The translations under genes were made by a program, and so were the position numbers. This document shows positions 1 through 10,933 of a DNA stretch of 64,000 nt, piece by piece (within the stretch, counting starts at the first letter, position 1; every line of letters begins with the position of its first letter). Origin of the DNA: Lithodes maja (taxonomy: Eukaryota > Arthropoda > Malacostraca > Decapoda > Lithodidae); contig JBAKBP010003239.1 of assembly GCA_037953745.1 (NCBI GenBank), positions 62,001 to 126,000 on the forward strand, written 5' to 3'. The notes under the pieces are model-generated. The model did not search any database. It was not told the DNA's origin and saw only the letters and a program-made list of their open reading frames with translations.

Positions 1-334
1 GTCCTAAGCAAGTGGCGGGTAGGAGGCTAGGAGCGAGAGCGACGATGTTTCCCCTTGCACCGCCAAATCAATACTGATGGAGTGATCGTTATTTTTCTAA
101 TTTTAAATACCCATGACGTCGCAGGATAGAAGAAAAGAAAGAGGTTAAATCAGAAAACACACATGGTGTTTATTTTACTCATTATTAATATTACTTATAT
201 ATACAATTATACAGTATATACTATTAGTATAATTAATATTATTTTCCGATCCATTTGGGGGCCCCCTTCTCTTGGGGGCCCGGGGGGCGATTTCAAACAG
301 CCCCCTCCCGCCCCCCCCCTTAGCTACGCCACTG
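1..334 (-). mobile_element. hAT-like element, terminal part
   Basis: Read on the minus strand from position 334, the sequence begins CAGTGGCGTAGCTAAGGGG. This is the classic start of many hAT terminal inverted repeats, followed by G-rich sequence back to about 255. The other end is not visible and would lie left of the window. An 8-bp duplication would be expected at 335-342 but cannot be checked. The A/T-rich interior has no coding sequence. The family assignment rests only on the terminal consensus. Confidence 0.45.
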
Positions 335-1196
335 TCTCCCGTCATATGACGGTCGCTGCGAGTTGAGGGTTAAGGTAATTTCCTCAATGTAGGCTATATG
401 AGCATTTCACACCATTAATCAAGATTATATAACTTACATATATATAATTATGACATTTACTGATTTTACTCCATTTCTGAGTTTAGTTAAAAGAGGATTT
501 TGCATGCATGCAGTGCAATTAAAGGTGAACTACAGGAATGAACGAACAAACAAAGATTAACGCAGGGTCATAACTTGGCATGAATATACTGTAATATGTA
601 TACGGACAATAACACAATATCGATATAATTCCATTAAACTTGAGATAAAAATACTAATATATAATGACTTTGGCATTATCGGTGGAGTTCAGCTGATCGG
701 GAGTGACGAACGAATGTGCAGAGGCAGTTTATAAACAACACACGGAGTCATGGACTGTCAGGTCTGTTTTTCGTAATTAATACCTTTCAATTCATTACTC
801 AAGCTCTTCAAAAGATCGAACAACGTCCTGAAGATGTGGTGCACATCAAGAAATAATCCCACCTCGTCAACAATAAACATACAGACAGTGTTTTCGAGTA
901 TTTTATCCTGGTCCAGAATCGAGGGAGGTCGCTTGTACGGCTTATTTCTTAATGACAATATTTGTTTCTGTTCAATTTATATATTGCGGTCCCTTGACCA
1001 GTCAGTGATGAAGCCAAATGTTGAGCTGTACACATGCATACAATTTATATGAGTTTCTCACAAAAAAAAACCACAGATTCACCCATTTTCTATGTCGAGA
1101 GTTCCCGCCATTGAACATAGTGACGTCATGGTAAACAAGCCAGTTCGCGCCACATAAAATAAGTTAGATAAGCTATATTTCTATGTTGCTAAAACA
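335..1196. other. Unassigned A/T-rich stretch
   Basis: No open frame, RNA gene or terminal repeat that I recognise. The short frames on either strand look random. Confidence 0.4.
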
Positions 1197-1462
1197 CATT
1201 CATGAAAGCTCTTCAGTATTAAAATACCCCCAAAAGGGAATTCCCCCACCAACCTCCCGACCAGCAACCCAGTAGCAATTCCGCAAGAACCAGAGCGAAA
1301 GCCGGCCGGGACGAAAGGACCCAACAGCCAGAGGAGAAAGTGGGATGCACCCACAAGATCAAAGGAAGCCGCCACCCCTGTCAGTCAACGGAGGATCGCA
1401 CGACTGGACCAGGGGACCGACCCCAACACGGCCGGAAAGCAAAAGGCACGTCGGCCAAAAGT
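1197..1462 (+). repeat. Dispersed repeat, copy 1 (inverted relative to 4550-4812)
   Basis: This ~265-bp G/C-rich segment is the reverse complement of 4550-4812, with scattered differences. Examples are the shared AATTCCCCCACCAACCTCCC and CGACCCCAACACGGCCGGAA blocks. The two copies point away from each other across ~3.1 kb that includes a LINE fragment. The frames in it are not obviously coding. It may be the end of a retroelement; class unknown. Confidence 0.7.
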
Positions 1463-1470
1463 GGTGTATT

Positions 1471-1733
1471 CCCAACCCTTTTAACATCCACGACACCCAC
1501 ATACCACACACATAACTATACTAAGGTAAATAATATAATTCTAACAGTGTCAGATATTCCCAACCCTCTTAACCTCCACAACACCCACATACCACACACA
1601 TAACTATACTAAGGTAAATCATATAATTCTACCAGTGTCAGATATTCCCAACCCTCTTAACCTCCACAACACCCACATACCACACACATAACTATACTAA
1701 GGTAAATCATATAATTCTAACAGTGTCAAGTAT
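1471..1733 (+). repeat. Tandem repeat, ~88-bp unit, about 3 copies
   Basis: Three consecutive near-identical units starting near 1471, 1558 and 1646. Each contains CCCAACCCTCTTAACCTCCA, then ACACACATAACTATACTAAG and ATAATTCTAACAGTGTCA. The array ends at a homopolymeric C run. Confidence 0.85.
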
Positions 1734-1735
1734 GA

Positions 1736-1759
1736 CCCCCCCCCCCCCCCCCCCCCCCA
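1736..1759. repeat. Poly-C homopolymer run
   Basis: An almost uninterrupted run of C immediately after the 88-bp repeats. Its length is unreliable in any assembly. Confidence 0.9.
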
Positions 1760-2742
1760 GTTGTACTACCGACAAAACCATTTAACCACAACTCTATACA
1801 CCCAATAACCCTATGCAGATAGTCGCAGGAAATTGTTTGGGAGATATGAGGAAACTTAAATAGAAAAAAAACAGTATCATTCCTTCCTCCCTGTCTAGGC
1901 TACTACTTTCAGGTATTAACTTATTTCACCACATAACAGCTTATTTAATTTCCTTAATTTATAATATTTTACATGTTACTGGGTCATAATCTGCAATAGA
2001 GTTTTAAAGAAAGAAATTATATTTATTTATGTATGCTCTATAAGAGAGACAGAAGTGTTGTTCATGTAATTGCATTATAAATACAGTAATATCAATGTAA
2101 CTTTATATTAATAGACCCTACCAATAGCAGTATTACTTTTCTATATTTAGTAATGCTTTTATGCTTGGATAAGAAATAATGTAAATATGTGCTAGGAATC
2201 TCTTTTTGTCAGGCAATGACTTATCTTTAATATATTGTTGTAATTAGTATTTGGAGCATAATTGCCCAGATAACGAATACTTGCTTCATTAATCCCTAAT
2301 TGTGTTACATTTCATTGGTCAGGCTCCAATTCTCGGGCATGATTCCCCGCCCCCCTCTACCACCAAAACAATATGTATATATTTTCCATATATTTGCACT
2401 TCACACAAGAAAATGTGTATTTTTCTCGACACCGGACTAGGCTATATTAAATGTAACTTTTGAAGCTCTGATTAAGTTATTAAATGTGTTCTGTCCTGTT
2501 ATGAAAATATTCAGCATTTTTTTCTTTAAATAAAACTTTACTGTTCTGAAAGAATATTTTTTTATCACATCTGATGTAGCTTCTATCAAGAAATTATTAG
2601 GCATATACTGTAATTATGTAACATGGCCGACGGTATAAAACTGGATTATAATCCATACTCCTAGAAACTGGGAGTTATCAATATCTCTCAATAGGCCTCT
2701 CAATAGGCCTCAAAATGTACCAAAAAGTTCATAAATATCAAA
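1760..2742. other. Unassigned A/T-rich stretch
   Basis: No coding potential, terminal repeat or RNA motif recognised. It ends in a G run and C run (2750-2790) that borders the next LINE fragment. Confidence 0.4.
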
Positions 2743-2862
2743 ATGTTCCTGGGGGGGCTTACAGCGCCGCCCCCCCCCCCCCCCCCCCAGACCCCCCAGC
2801 TGCAAGGGCTGGCTTCGCTCGCCACCCACCCTAATTGTCCCCCCCAACATACAATTGCACTA

Positions 2863-3771
2863 TCTAGCATATTAATGAAACATGGAGTGAAATTCAAGCT
2901 GTTTGCGGATGACACCCAATTCTATCTGGCACTAAGTGACGTGGTGAATGTTGAGGAGAAGATTAGTGGTTTACTAAAAGACATTGGGAAGTGGATGGAG
3001 TCAAAGCAACTGAAATTAAATGAAAATAAAACTGAATGCAGACGGGTGGACCTTGAGAGACTGGGCATGCAAAGCCTCAATATCAATGATAGTGTGATGA
3101 TTGTGAGTAGTGTGGTGAAGGATTTGGGAGTCTGGGTTGATAGTGAACTGTCATTTAAAAACCAGATTAATCAAACAGTGCGAATCTCTGCCTATCATCT
3201 GAGGAATATTGCTTTTGTGAGAAAATATCTGGATATTAATATAACCAAAATGTTGATCCACAATCATGTAATTAGTAAATTAGACTATTGTAATTCTCTA
3301 TATTATCGACTACCAAATTACTTGCTACGAAAACTACAACTTATAATGAATAGAGCAGCAAGATTAATAAAGAGTTTACCATTCCGTGCGAGTATAACGC
3401 CGGCATTAATTGACCTGCATTGGCTGCCGGTGAAAGCGAGGATCATATTCAAACTGTGTGTTATAGTGTATCAAGCTTTGAACTTTGGAAAGCCGGAATA
3501 TGTGTGAGACTTATTGGAAGACTTCAATGTTGGCACTGATATGATGCTGAGACATGGCAACGTGCTGCATCAATTGAATGAGTCACGGTGCAATCATGAA
3601 TTTGGATTTAGGGCCTTCGAAAAGAGTGCACCGAGACTTTATAATAATCTACCTGTTAATGTGAAAAGGTGTGCGAACATAAAGGCCTTTAAAAAGTCAC
3701 TTAAAACACATTTGTTCAGGCAGTGTTATGACTTAGAAGATGGCACTGTGAGACAAGACTATAAGTGCTAG
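2863..3771 (+). pseudogene. 5'-truncated LINE reverse transcriptase, L2/CR1-type
   Basis: This is the C-terminal part of a non-LTR reverse transcriptase. It opens just before the catalytic motif C (LFADDTQFY). It continues through the thumb region (KDLGVWVDSELSF, KLDYCNSLYYRLPNYLLRK) to a typical C-terminal end (PRLYNNLPVNVK...LKTHLFRQCYD). The pattern is that of L2-type elements and parallels the complete element at 11.7-16.5 kb. One in-frame TGA at 3505-3507 interrupts the frame; sequence on both sides aligns with the family. The upstream fingers, motifs A and B, and the endonuclease are absent, as expected for a 5'-truncated retroposed copy. A 3' tail was not clearly identified. It is not functional. 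Confidence 0.85.
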
Positions 3772-3774
3772 ATG

Positions 3775-4549
3775 GTTTAAAGGGCAGCTACGACGAGCGT
3801 CACATCTAGTGACGGAGCGCGGCTGAGAAACTCCACACCAAGTAACAAGTAAGTAACATTTGGGAGCTAGTTACGCCCCTGGGCAAGGGGGCAACTGAGC
3901 ACGGGGCACATATCTATATATATCTAGTTACTACAGAAGAAAAGAACAGCTGAGCAAGGGGGGTATGTGGGTTACATAATTAATTATAGGGGTGACATAA
4001 TCATGATCGGGCTCGTTGTGGACTGGAAATTGAAGGTGTTTTGAGCTCGCCTTCGCACCTACACAAATGAAAGTACTATAACCCACAAGGTGGTTATCTC
4101 ATGAAATACATACTTAGTTGGTACATCAGGAATGTCTAGGAGGAAAATCACGTGGTTTGTATTTTAGAAGACTGGGTTTTTAATAGGCGTGTAACATGCG
4201 GAGTTAAGTGGAAAAGAGAAACATCGTGGATAACAGATAGTTACCCTAAGGAGTGAATACATGCATAAACGACGGCATTATATACGTCGTCCTAATAAGA
4301 TGATGAACCTGGGTTGGTATGCACGTGGCACAATACGACACAAGGACAGTGCCGCTATGTCGCATCAATGCAGGTGGCATACTCCGGTTAATATTATATA
4401 TACACTTAGTTACTAAAAGAACAAGGCAAGGGGGGGGGGGGGCAACTGAGCACGGGGCACATATCTATATACTTAGTTACTACAACAGAAAAAGGACAGC
4501 TGAGCATGGGTTTGGTATGTGAGTGTTGTGAATGTTAAAAAGGTTGGAG
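3775..4549. repeat. Non-coding stretch with a duplicated ~80-bp segment
   Basis: Two similar segments lie at about 3880-3960 and 4425-4510. Both contain GGCAACTGAGCACGGGGCAC, then ACATATCTATATA and a TTACTACA...ACAGCTGAGCA block. The first is preceded by TAGTTACGCCCCTG, which resembles a hAT-type terminus. No coding sequence is recognised. Confidence 0.5.
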
Positions 4550-4812
4550 ATCCACCATTTTTGGCCTACGTGCCTTTGGGGCCTTTTTCTTTCCGGCCGT
4601 GTTGGGGTCGGTCCCCTGGTCCAGTCGTGCGCTCCTCTGTTGACTGACAGGGTTGGCGGCTTCCTTTGATCTTGCGGGAGCGTCCCACTTTCCCTTCTTG
4701 CTGTTGGGTCCTTTCGTCCCGGTTGGTTTTCGCTCTGGTTCTTGTGGAATTACCACTGGGTTGTTGGTTGGGAGGTTGGTGGGGGAATTCCCTTTTTGGG
4801 GTATTTTACATA
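4550..4812 (-). repeat. Dispersed repeat, copy 2 (inverted relative to 1197-1462)
   Basis: Reverse complement partner of 1197-1462. This copy has an open minus-strand frame (4535-4852) containing RSKEAANPVSQQRSARLDQG. The other copy breaks that frame, so I do not call it a gene. Confidence 0.65.
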
Positions 4813-4852
4813 TACCAAGGAATATGCCGCATATAGACCAAATATGCGACAT

Positions 4853-5589
4853 ATAAGCGAATTATGAGAGTTTACAGGCGGGAACGGAGGTTATGGGAGA
4901 GGTGTGGTTGGTGGGTGGGAGGGAGGGAGGGAAGTTGTGTCTGTGAGTCGCGAGTCGCTGGCAAGCCAAGGTCAGCCAGCTGTATGTGCAATTATTGTTG
5001 TCCCTGTCACCGTTGTCGCCTTGCCCTTCGTCCCTTTCTTCCCTTTGGCAGGGCCAGGGGCAGGGGCGGCTGGTGGTGGTAAGAGGTAAAAGTTTTTTTT
5101 ACCCATGCCCTTCCCTGTCTTCCCAGTGGCCCCCGCAGGTCCTGCAGCCCAAGGGCGGCCTCCTGCGTCGGTGGTAGCAGTTGCCTGGGTGGTGGTGGCA
5201 GTGTCCCAGAAAGACAATGACTCTGTGCACTGCCCTTGCTTGCACATGTTTTACGTGCTTTACGTGCAGGTTCCTCGTCCTCGGACCTACTCGATCGTGC
5301 CGTAGTAATGGTAGCTAGGGTCTTTGGCAGCCACTCTCTGCCTTCCACGGCCGCTGACATCACCAGAAGGAGGGCTGGTTGTGTCATCAAGGCGAGAGCG
5401 TGAGGGTGGTGTAGGCTCCAATGCGTGGGTACCGCTTGCCTGTGTGGGGTGGTGGTATCGAGAGGTGCCAAGTCGTACTACACTCGCACCAATTTGTAGC
5501 CGCCTAGCTGTAAGACCGCGGTTTTGGTACGCGTTAAAAAAACGAGATTATATAAGGGGTTCCGCAGCGCAGCGGTAAAACTCTTATTA
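4853..5589. other. Unassigned G/C-rich stretch with overlapping short frames
   Basis: Several 60-150 codon frames overlap on both strands, and none has a recognisable domain. The minus-strand frame 5007-5471 contains an acidic/basic patch (SRSEDEEPARKARKT) and low-complexity Pro/Gly/Lys sequence. It could be a relic of a transposase N-terminus, but I cannot support that. Confidence 0.3.
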
Positions 5590-6377
5590 GTGTTTCAGCA
5601 CTTGCCGCGTTAATCCCACTAACCCACTTGAATAGGCTACCTCTATCATATCCCCTCTAACTCTGCGTCTCTCTAACGAATGTAAGCCTATAATTTCTTC
5701 AACCTTTCTTCATACGGAAGATTTCTAATATAGATAATTTTTGTCATTCTACGTTGTACTCTCTCCAATGAATCATGTCCATTCTGTAATAAGGACACAA
5801 AAATTGAACAGCATAATCCATATGGGGTCTCACTAATGACAAGTAAAGTTTTAAGATAACATCAGCAGTTCTGTTACTCACGAAGGCTACTCCTAGAGAT
5901 GAACCCGAGAATCCTGTTTGCCTTGTTACGAACGCTGATACATTGTTTTCTAGGCTTCGAATCATTGCTAACAAACACACCTAGATCTTTCTCACAGTCT
6001 GAGTTTTCTAATTCCATATTAGCTAGTTTATATTTAACATTTGTATGCATCTTCCCTATCTTTAATACCTTGCATTTGTCAATGTTAAACTTCATCTGCC
6101 AATTTACTGACCATTCGTGTAAGGTATCTAGATCCCTTTGCAGGCACTCTATATCTCTATCTGAATCAATTTTTCTCCCCATGTTGGTATCGTCTGCAAA
6201 TTTACTTATCCTACTAGTTATACCTAAATCAAGGTCATTTATGTATATAACAAACAACAGAGGACCTAATACAGATCCCTGGGGGACACCACTTTTGACT
6301 GCTCCCCATTCTGACTTGGTACCATTTATGCTGACTCTCTGCTTCCTACCAATTAGCCATGACCTAATCCATCCTAA
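5590..6377 (-). pseudogene. CR1-like LINE RT, 3' part of a broken copy
   Basis: On the minus strand this encodes the second half of a CR1-like reverse transcriptase. Motif B is SGVPQGSVLGPLLFVIYIND, motif C is KFADDTNM, and the thumb has CEKDLGVFVSND. A C-terminal region with RRVRGDMIEV lies near 5640. The frame changes around 5900, and the 3' end is missing. It is continuous in sense with 6935-7031 and 9056-9775. Those pieces are separated from it by a plus-strand CR1 3' end and a solo LTR, so 5590-9775 is one old LINE carrying two later insertions. Confidence 0.85.
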
Positions 6378-6940
6378 CAGTGGAGAAGGTGCAGAGGAGA
6401 GCTAGCAAGCTAGTACCAACGTTGAAGAACGCGGGCTATGAGCAGAGGTTGAGGACACTGGGGCTTCCGACACTGGCATATAGGAGAAAGAGAGGGGATA
6501 TGATAGAGACTTTTAAGATAGTGTCAGGAAAGTATGATGAGGATGTGTGTGAAGGTATCTTCTTGATGCGGGAGGGAACAAGAACGAGAGGACACTCTAA
6601 GAAAATTTACAAAGAAAGAAATAGGCTTGAAAAGGCAAAGAACTCATTTTGTGATAGAGTGGTAAATGAGTGGAACGCACTGCCCCAGTATGTAGTCGAT
6701 TCCGAATCAATAAGGGAGTTTGAAAGTAATCTTGATAAAGCATGGGGAAGACAAGATTTGAAGTTTGATTATAAAGCAAAAATACAGAATAGTAAAATGT
6801 TTGCATCTGCTACCGCTGCCGCCAACACCGTGAGCGACCGCAGCAGTGCAAGTACTGGTACTGAGCTGGATACACAGGCCTAGTTTGCCTTTTTCCAGAG
6901 GATCTACTGTAAGAAACTGTAAGAAACTAACAACGCCACA
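6378..6940 (+). mobile_element. CR1-like LINE 3' end inserted in the minus-strand LINE
   Basis: A 5'-truncated copy. The frame 6380-6880 encodes the typical CR1 C-terminal region (EKVQRRASKLVPTL, YRRKRGDMIETFKI, TRGHSKK, FCDRVVNEWNALPQYVV) and ends at TAG. It is followed by a short 3' tail with the repeated unit CTGTAAGAAA. The flanks carry CTAACA on both sides (near 6372 and 6930). When the insert is removed, the minus-strand RT reads on as VALLGWIRSWLIGRKQR. It is a dead-on-arrival retrocopy. Confidence 0.85.
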
Positions 6941-7031
6941 CCTATTCCATGCGCCTCAACCTTTCTCATCAATCTCTCATGAGGGACTCTGTCGAAAGCT
7001 TTACTGAAATCTAAATATATAATATCATATG
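6935..7031 (-). pseudogene. CR1-like LINE RT, motif A segment
   Basis: Minus-strand codons read YDIIYLDFSKAFDRVPHERL, which contains the catalytic Asp of RT motif A. The segment joins 9056-9595 exactly when the solo LTR and one copy of its 5-bp duplication are removed. Confidence 0.9.
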
Positions 7032-9050
7032 TGAAATAACAGGGAAACAGTTAACCAAGCATTCACCTCCACCAAACAGTTTTCCCTCTCATCCTACCAC
7101 ACCTCCTCACCACAGTGGACGAATGGGAAACAGTGGCCGAGTAGAGGAAAGAGCCGGGAACGAAAGGACATGGCTGAGCTTCTCACCGCACCGCCAGGAG
7201 GCGCACCGTAGGCTGAGCTTCCTACCACAACGCCAGGAGGTGCACCGTAGGAAAAACAACTCGGGGTCACCTTCCAGTACAAACAATGATATATCCCACA
7301 AACCCGGAACACGAATTGCCACCATCAATATGACACGTCCTCTAGCACCAGAAGGGGACTTACTCATCACCATCAACAATTCCAAAGTCCAGGGAAATAA
7401 AAGCAATAAACGGAAAAGACGAAATTCTCCCACCAACCCTCAACTCAACAAGGGCACAACCCCCCGCCCAGACAAACGTGCTCGAACCATTACCGACGAG
7501 ATGTCCTCCAACACCAGGAAAGGACATAGTCATCAACAGAGACAATGCCAAAGCACCAAGAAAGGAGAGAAGTGGGAAAGACAGGCAACACCAAGAATGG
7601 CGCCATCAAAACCGTACCTACCCTCGCCCTTGTTCCCCACCCCCACGCCGCCTCCGGGACAAAGGAAGCCGAGAAGTAGGGTCCAGACAGCCCACCCCAA
7701 CTCGAAGCCACAGGGAAATAACCACCACAAGATACTGACTGCCAGGTACCTTTCTGTCACCTAATCACTCCACCGACCTGGCAATGGAAAAAGGGGGATA
7801 TATACTCCCGCCGATTTTCATATAGTATCTCAATTGGAAAGCTGTTTCTTGTGATCAATGGACGGAAGGACAGTTTGAAGGTTGAGGGCTCAGTAGGAAG
7901 AATTGTTCTTGTGATCAATGGACGGAAAAACAATTGCAATACTGAAGTCACTCTGCTGTAAATTGTTTATAGTGGGTATCAACAAGGCTGGTTTATTAGA
8001 CTCTTCGATGGAAGCTAACTAATATCCTTCCCTACCCCACCCAGCGCTATTGTGGATATAAGTACGCTACCGAAGGGATAGTAGCTTTATCCGGGATAGA
8101 CCAAATGCAATAAACTCGTTAACTCGATTCTATTTTACCTTTGCGATGGCTAGGTAGATAGTATTCAAGGTCCCAATCCAAGAGCTCGAGTAAAACTGTG
8201 CTAACCCAGTCACGACAGGACAACCCCCACGGCCAACGCATCTACCAAAGATTGGATTACTTATTCTACACATCTAAAGTGAAGTTATTATACCGTTAGA
8301 AGTTATAGCAGATCTAACTGTGGAAAGAAAATATACTTAGTGTCTTATCAGAGAAAGAGTATAAAAAGATCAACAGTGGAAAGTAGTCAAAATATATCTA
8401 CCGGGTATATAATTATAAAGAAGTATTCTAGAAACATCGGGTACTACGAGCTTATGCAAAAAGCGAGAGAAAGGAAGTACTAGTGAAACCCAAATAAATC
8501 AGAGAAGTGCTGATAACAATTCTGGTAAAGCAAATAACAAATAAATTCAAGTTAACTTATGCGTAAGCACCATAGTGAATTAACTCAGAGGAAATAATTA
8601 CGTTCAGCTTCCAATCTAGAACAACTCTAAGCAGGTAAAAACAAAAAGTTCACATATATAATTACTACGTAGCCTGTCTAAGCACAAGTGTAAATCCTCG
8701 ATTGAAAGGAGTGCTATTCTTATCTCTGAAATAAATACAGGACAAGTGTAATCTTTCAGTTGGAAAGCGGTCCAAAATACTCACCTAGATATTGCATAAA
8801 ATAATCCAGTCTTACGAGTCAGACGTAGTGGAGCCTCGTTCGTGCATCTGTTATTGTTGTTCTTGACCTTTTATTCTAGCCTTACGTATGCGATATTCTT
8901 GTGCCAAATAAATAGAATATGAATGCACGTCTTGTGATAATTATCCTCTATTTTCTTTCTGTGTCTGTGGTAAAGCAATATTGACTTCTCCAGTTAGGAA
9001 GAACCCACTTAATCAAACCAATCAAACCCCAGTAAAAACCTGGCATAACA
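7032..9050 (+). mobile_element. Solo LTR, copy A (TSD ATATG)
   Basis: The element begins TGAAATAACAGGG and ends CCTGGCATAACA, so it has TG...CA termini. It is flanked by the 5-bp direct repeat ATATG at 7027-7031 and 9051-9055. No internal retroviral region or second LTR is present. Removing it restores an RT reading frame, which proves the boundaries. A TATA-like GATATATACTCC lies near 7797 and an AATAAA near 8109; these would fit a U3/R arrangement. A second copy lies at 18663-26013. This copy lacks about the first 165 bp seen there, probably through recombination between two TGAAATAA motifs. The LTR superfamily cannot be decided. Confidence 0.9.
7123..7761 (+). other. Open frame inside solo LTR A, function unknown
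   Basis: A 213-codon frame rich in Arg, Lys, Pro, Ser and Asn (for example NKSNKRKRRNSPTNPQ), without a known domain. The second LTR copy keeps a related but frameshifted version (18655-19179, 19271-19534) and extends the frame upstream. It is either non-coding composition or an accessory U3 frame. I see no evidence of translation. Confidence 0.25.
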
Positions 9051-9775
9051 ATATGAATTGTCATTGTCTACTGCTTCATATACCTCTGAGAAAAAGTTAA
9101 GCAAATTAGTAAGGCAAGAACGTCCCTGATGAATCCATGCTGAGAAGAATTGATTAAGTTAAATGTTTCTAAGTGGTTTCTCATTTTCCTAGCAATAATT
9201 GACTCTAGTAGCTTTCCTATGATTAAAGTGAGGCTAATGGGACGGTAATTGGATGCTATTGATTTATCACCTTTTTTGAAGATCGGAACTACATATGCAA
9301 GCTTCCAATCTTCTGGAACTATACCTGTTTCTAATGACTTGTTAAAAAGAAATGTTAATGGGTAACTTAACTCATCTCTGCATTCTTTTAATACTCTAGC
9401 ATATACCTCATCAGGACCAGGCGATTTCTGAGGTTTCAATCTGTCAATTTCCTTAAGCACATCATTTCTACTTATAGTAACCGTACTTAACCTATTTTCT
9501 ATACTATCGCTATATATCTTACGGACTTCTGGAATTTGTGCCAAATTTTCATTAGTGAAAACGGATAGAAACTGACTATTTAATGTACTGCACATTTCTA
9601 AATCATTTTCTGTAATTTCTCTTATCGATGTTTTAAGGGGGCCTATTACATTTCTAACTTTAGATTTATATAGTTGGTAAAAAGCTTTAGGGTTATTTTT
9701 TGAGTCATTGGCTATCCTTATTTCATAATTTCTTTTTGCTTTCCTAATTTCCTTTTTGATTTATAATGTTCATGA
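9051..9775 (-). pseudogene. CR1-like LINE RT, 5' part of the broken copy
   Basis: Minus-strand sequence covers the RT fingers: SPGPDEVYARVLKEC, VVPIFKKGDKSIASNYRPIS, IGKLLESIIARKM, SQHGFI. Its upstream linker (KAKRNYEIRIAND...FYQLYKSKV) lies in 9600-9775. The C-terminal end of this frame has small disruptions before the LTR junction. The endonuclease domain is missing, so the copy was 5'-truncated near 9775. Confidence 0.85.
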
Positions 9776-9879
9776 TCAATACATCATTAAGTAAGGGTGT
9801 ATAAATTATAGTTTTACTACCATTATAGAGGTTACCCACATTCAAAAGCATAATATATATCTACCCTGGGGGTAAGGCA

Positions 9880-10074
9880 TTAGAATATGCCCCACGTGCC
9901 TTCTGCGTGTCGTAAGAGGCGACTAAAGAGGTTGGGTCAGTGGGCTTGCGACCCCCACCCGTGAAAGATGCGTAGCAACGACAAACGAACGATCAGCCTC
10001 GGATGCGGACGGACCCTGTGTTGACGAACTCAGACCGACTATGGACAAGCTTACGGACATTCTGAGAATAGGTA
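9880..10074 (+). mobile_element. RTE-like LINE, 5' region
   Basis: 5' leader sequence with CCTTCTGCGTGTCGTAAGAG, then a start codon at 10041. The frame MDKLTDILRIGT is cut at 10074 by a MITE. Joined to 10611 it continues as NVSGMNDGTKEREVMEV, the opening of an APE-type endonuclease domain of RTE-like LINEs. The codon for the usual Trp before NVSG reads TGA, so the copy is already inactive. Confidence 0.75.
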
Positions 10075-10608
10075 CAGTTGGTCAAAGTTCCAGCTGACCC
10101 ACCCTCGCTCTGGGGCTCGCAGAATTAGCTGGCAATACTGGTGTAGTGGTGCAGGGATACCACTTGCCATTAATGTGTTACCTGTGTCTGTCCTGTATAT
10201 TACTGCAAATTAGACTATGTAATGTTCACGTTGTGAAGACTAAATGCTCCTTCATTAAGCAGCCGCCAATAAAACAGAAAAATGTATTCTTATAAAATCG
10301 AGTAAAGTATGTTGTGGCAGCCAGCAGGTTTTATATGCGTTGCCAATCAGTGGATATAATAACTTGAATATTTAAGCAAATCTACGAACTTTGGGTGAAT
10401 GTTCGGGATCATACATAGCGATGTATGCATTTTTATTTGAGATAGGCTTACTTTCCCTTGTTTAGTATATGTTCTAACAATGATATAGCCGAAATCAGAT
10501 CTACAAATCTCAATCTTTGTAAGACACACCTCCTTCCTACGCCAGTATTGCCAGATAATTATGCGAGCCCCAGAGCGAGGGTGGGTCAGCTGGCACTTTG
10601 ACCAACTG
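10075..10608. mobile_element. MITE with ~72-bp terminal inverted repeats, TA target (Tc1/mariner-type)
   Basis: The left end CAGTTGGTCAAAGTTCCAGC and the right end (reverse complement CAGTTGGTCAAAGTGCCAGC) form inverted repeats of about 72 bp with a few mismatches. TA lies at 10073-10074 and again at 10609-10610. Removal rejoins the endonuclease frame of the surrounding LINE. The 534-bp body has no transposase. Family is inferred from the TA duplication and CAGT start. Confidence 0.85.
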
Positions 10609-10610
10609 TA

Positions 10611-10733
10611 CATGAAACGTGAGTGGCATGAATGATGGCACAAAAGAGAGAGAGGTCATGGAAGTGTTAGTGAATGCCAGGCTGGATGTATGTGGAATGA
10701 CGGAGACCAAATGGAAGGGTACATATGTGAGAG
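10611..10733 (+). pseudogene. RTE-like LINE endonuclease, N-terminal piece
   Basis: Encodes NVSGMNDGTKEREVMEVLVN then ARLDVCGMTETKWKG. This is the first strand and the catalytic Glu-containing TETK motif of the apurinic endonuclease domain found at the start of LINE ORF2. It runs into the assembly gap, so its continuation is unknown. The TGA at 10613-10615 lies at the MITE junction. Confidence 0.8.
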
Positions 10734-10933
10734 NNNNNNNNNNNNNNNNNNNNNNNNNNNNNNNNNNNNNNNNNNNNNNNNNNNNNNNNNNNNNNNNNNN
10801 NNNNNNNNNNNNNNNNNNNNNNNNNNNNNNNNNNNNNNNNNNNNNNNNNNNNNNNNNNNNNNNNNNNNNNNNNNNNNNNNNNNNNNNNNNNNNNNNNNNN
10901 NNNNNNNNNNNNNNNNNNNNNNNNNNNNNNNNN
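10734..10933. other. Assembly gap (200 N)
   Basis: Exactly 200 unknown bases; real length probably arbitrary. The RTE-like LINE enters from the left and a piggyBac-type 3' region leaves on the right, so at least one element boundary is hidden here. Confidence 0.99.

Noticed and set aside
5007..5471. Minus-strand 154-codon frame as a host or transposase gene
   Set aside because: Low-complexity composition, overlapping frames on both strands of equal length, and no recognisable motif.
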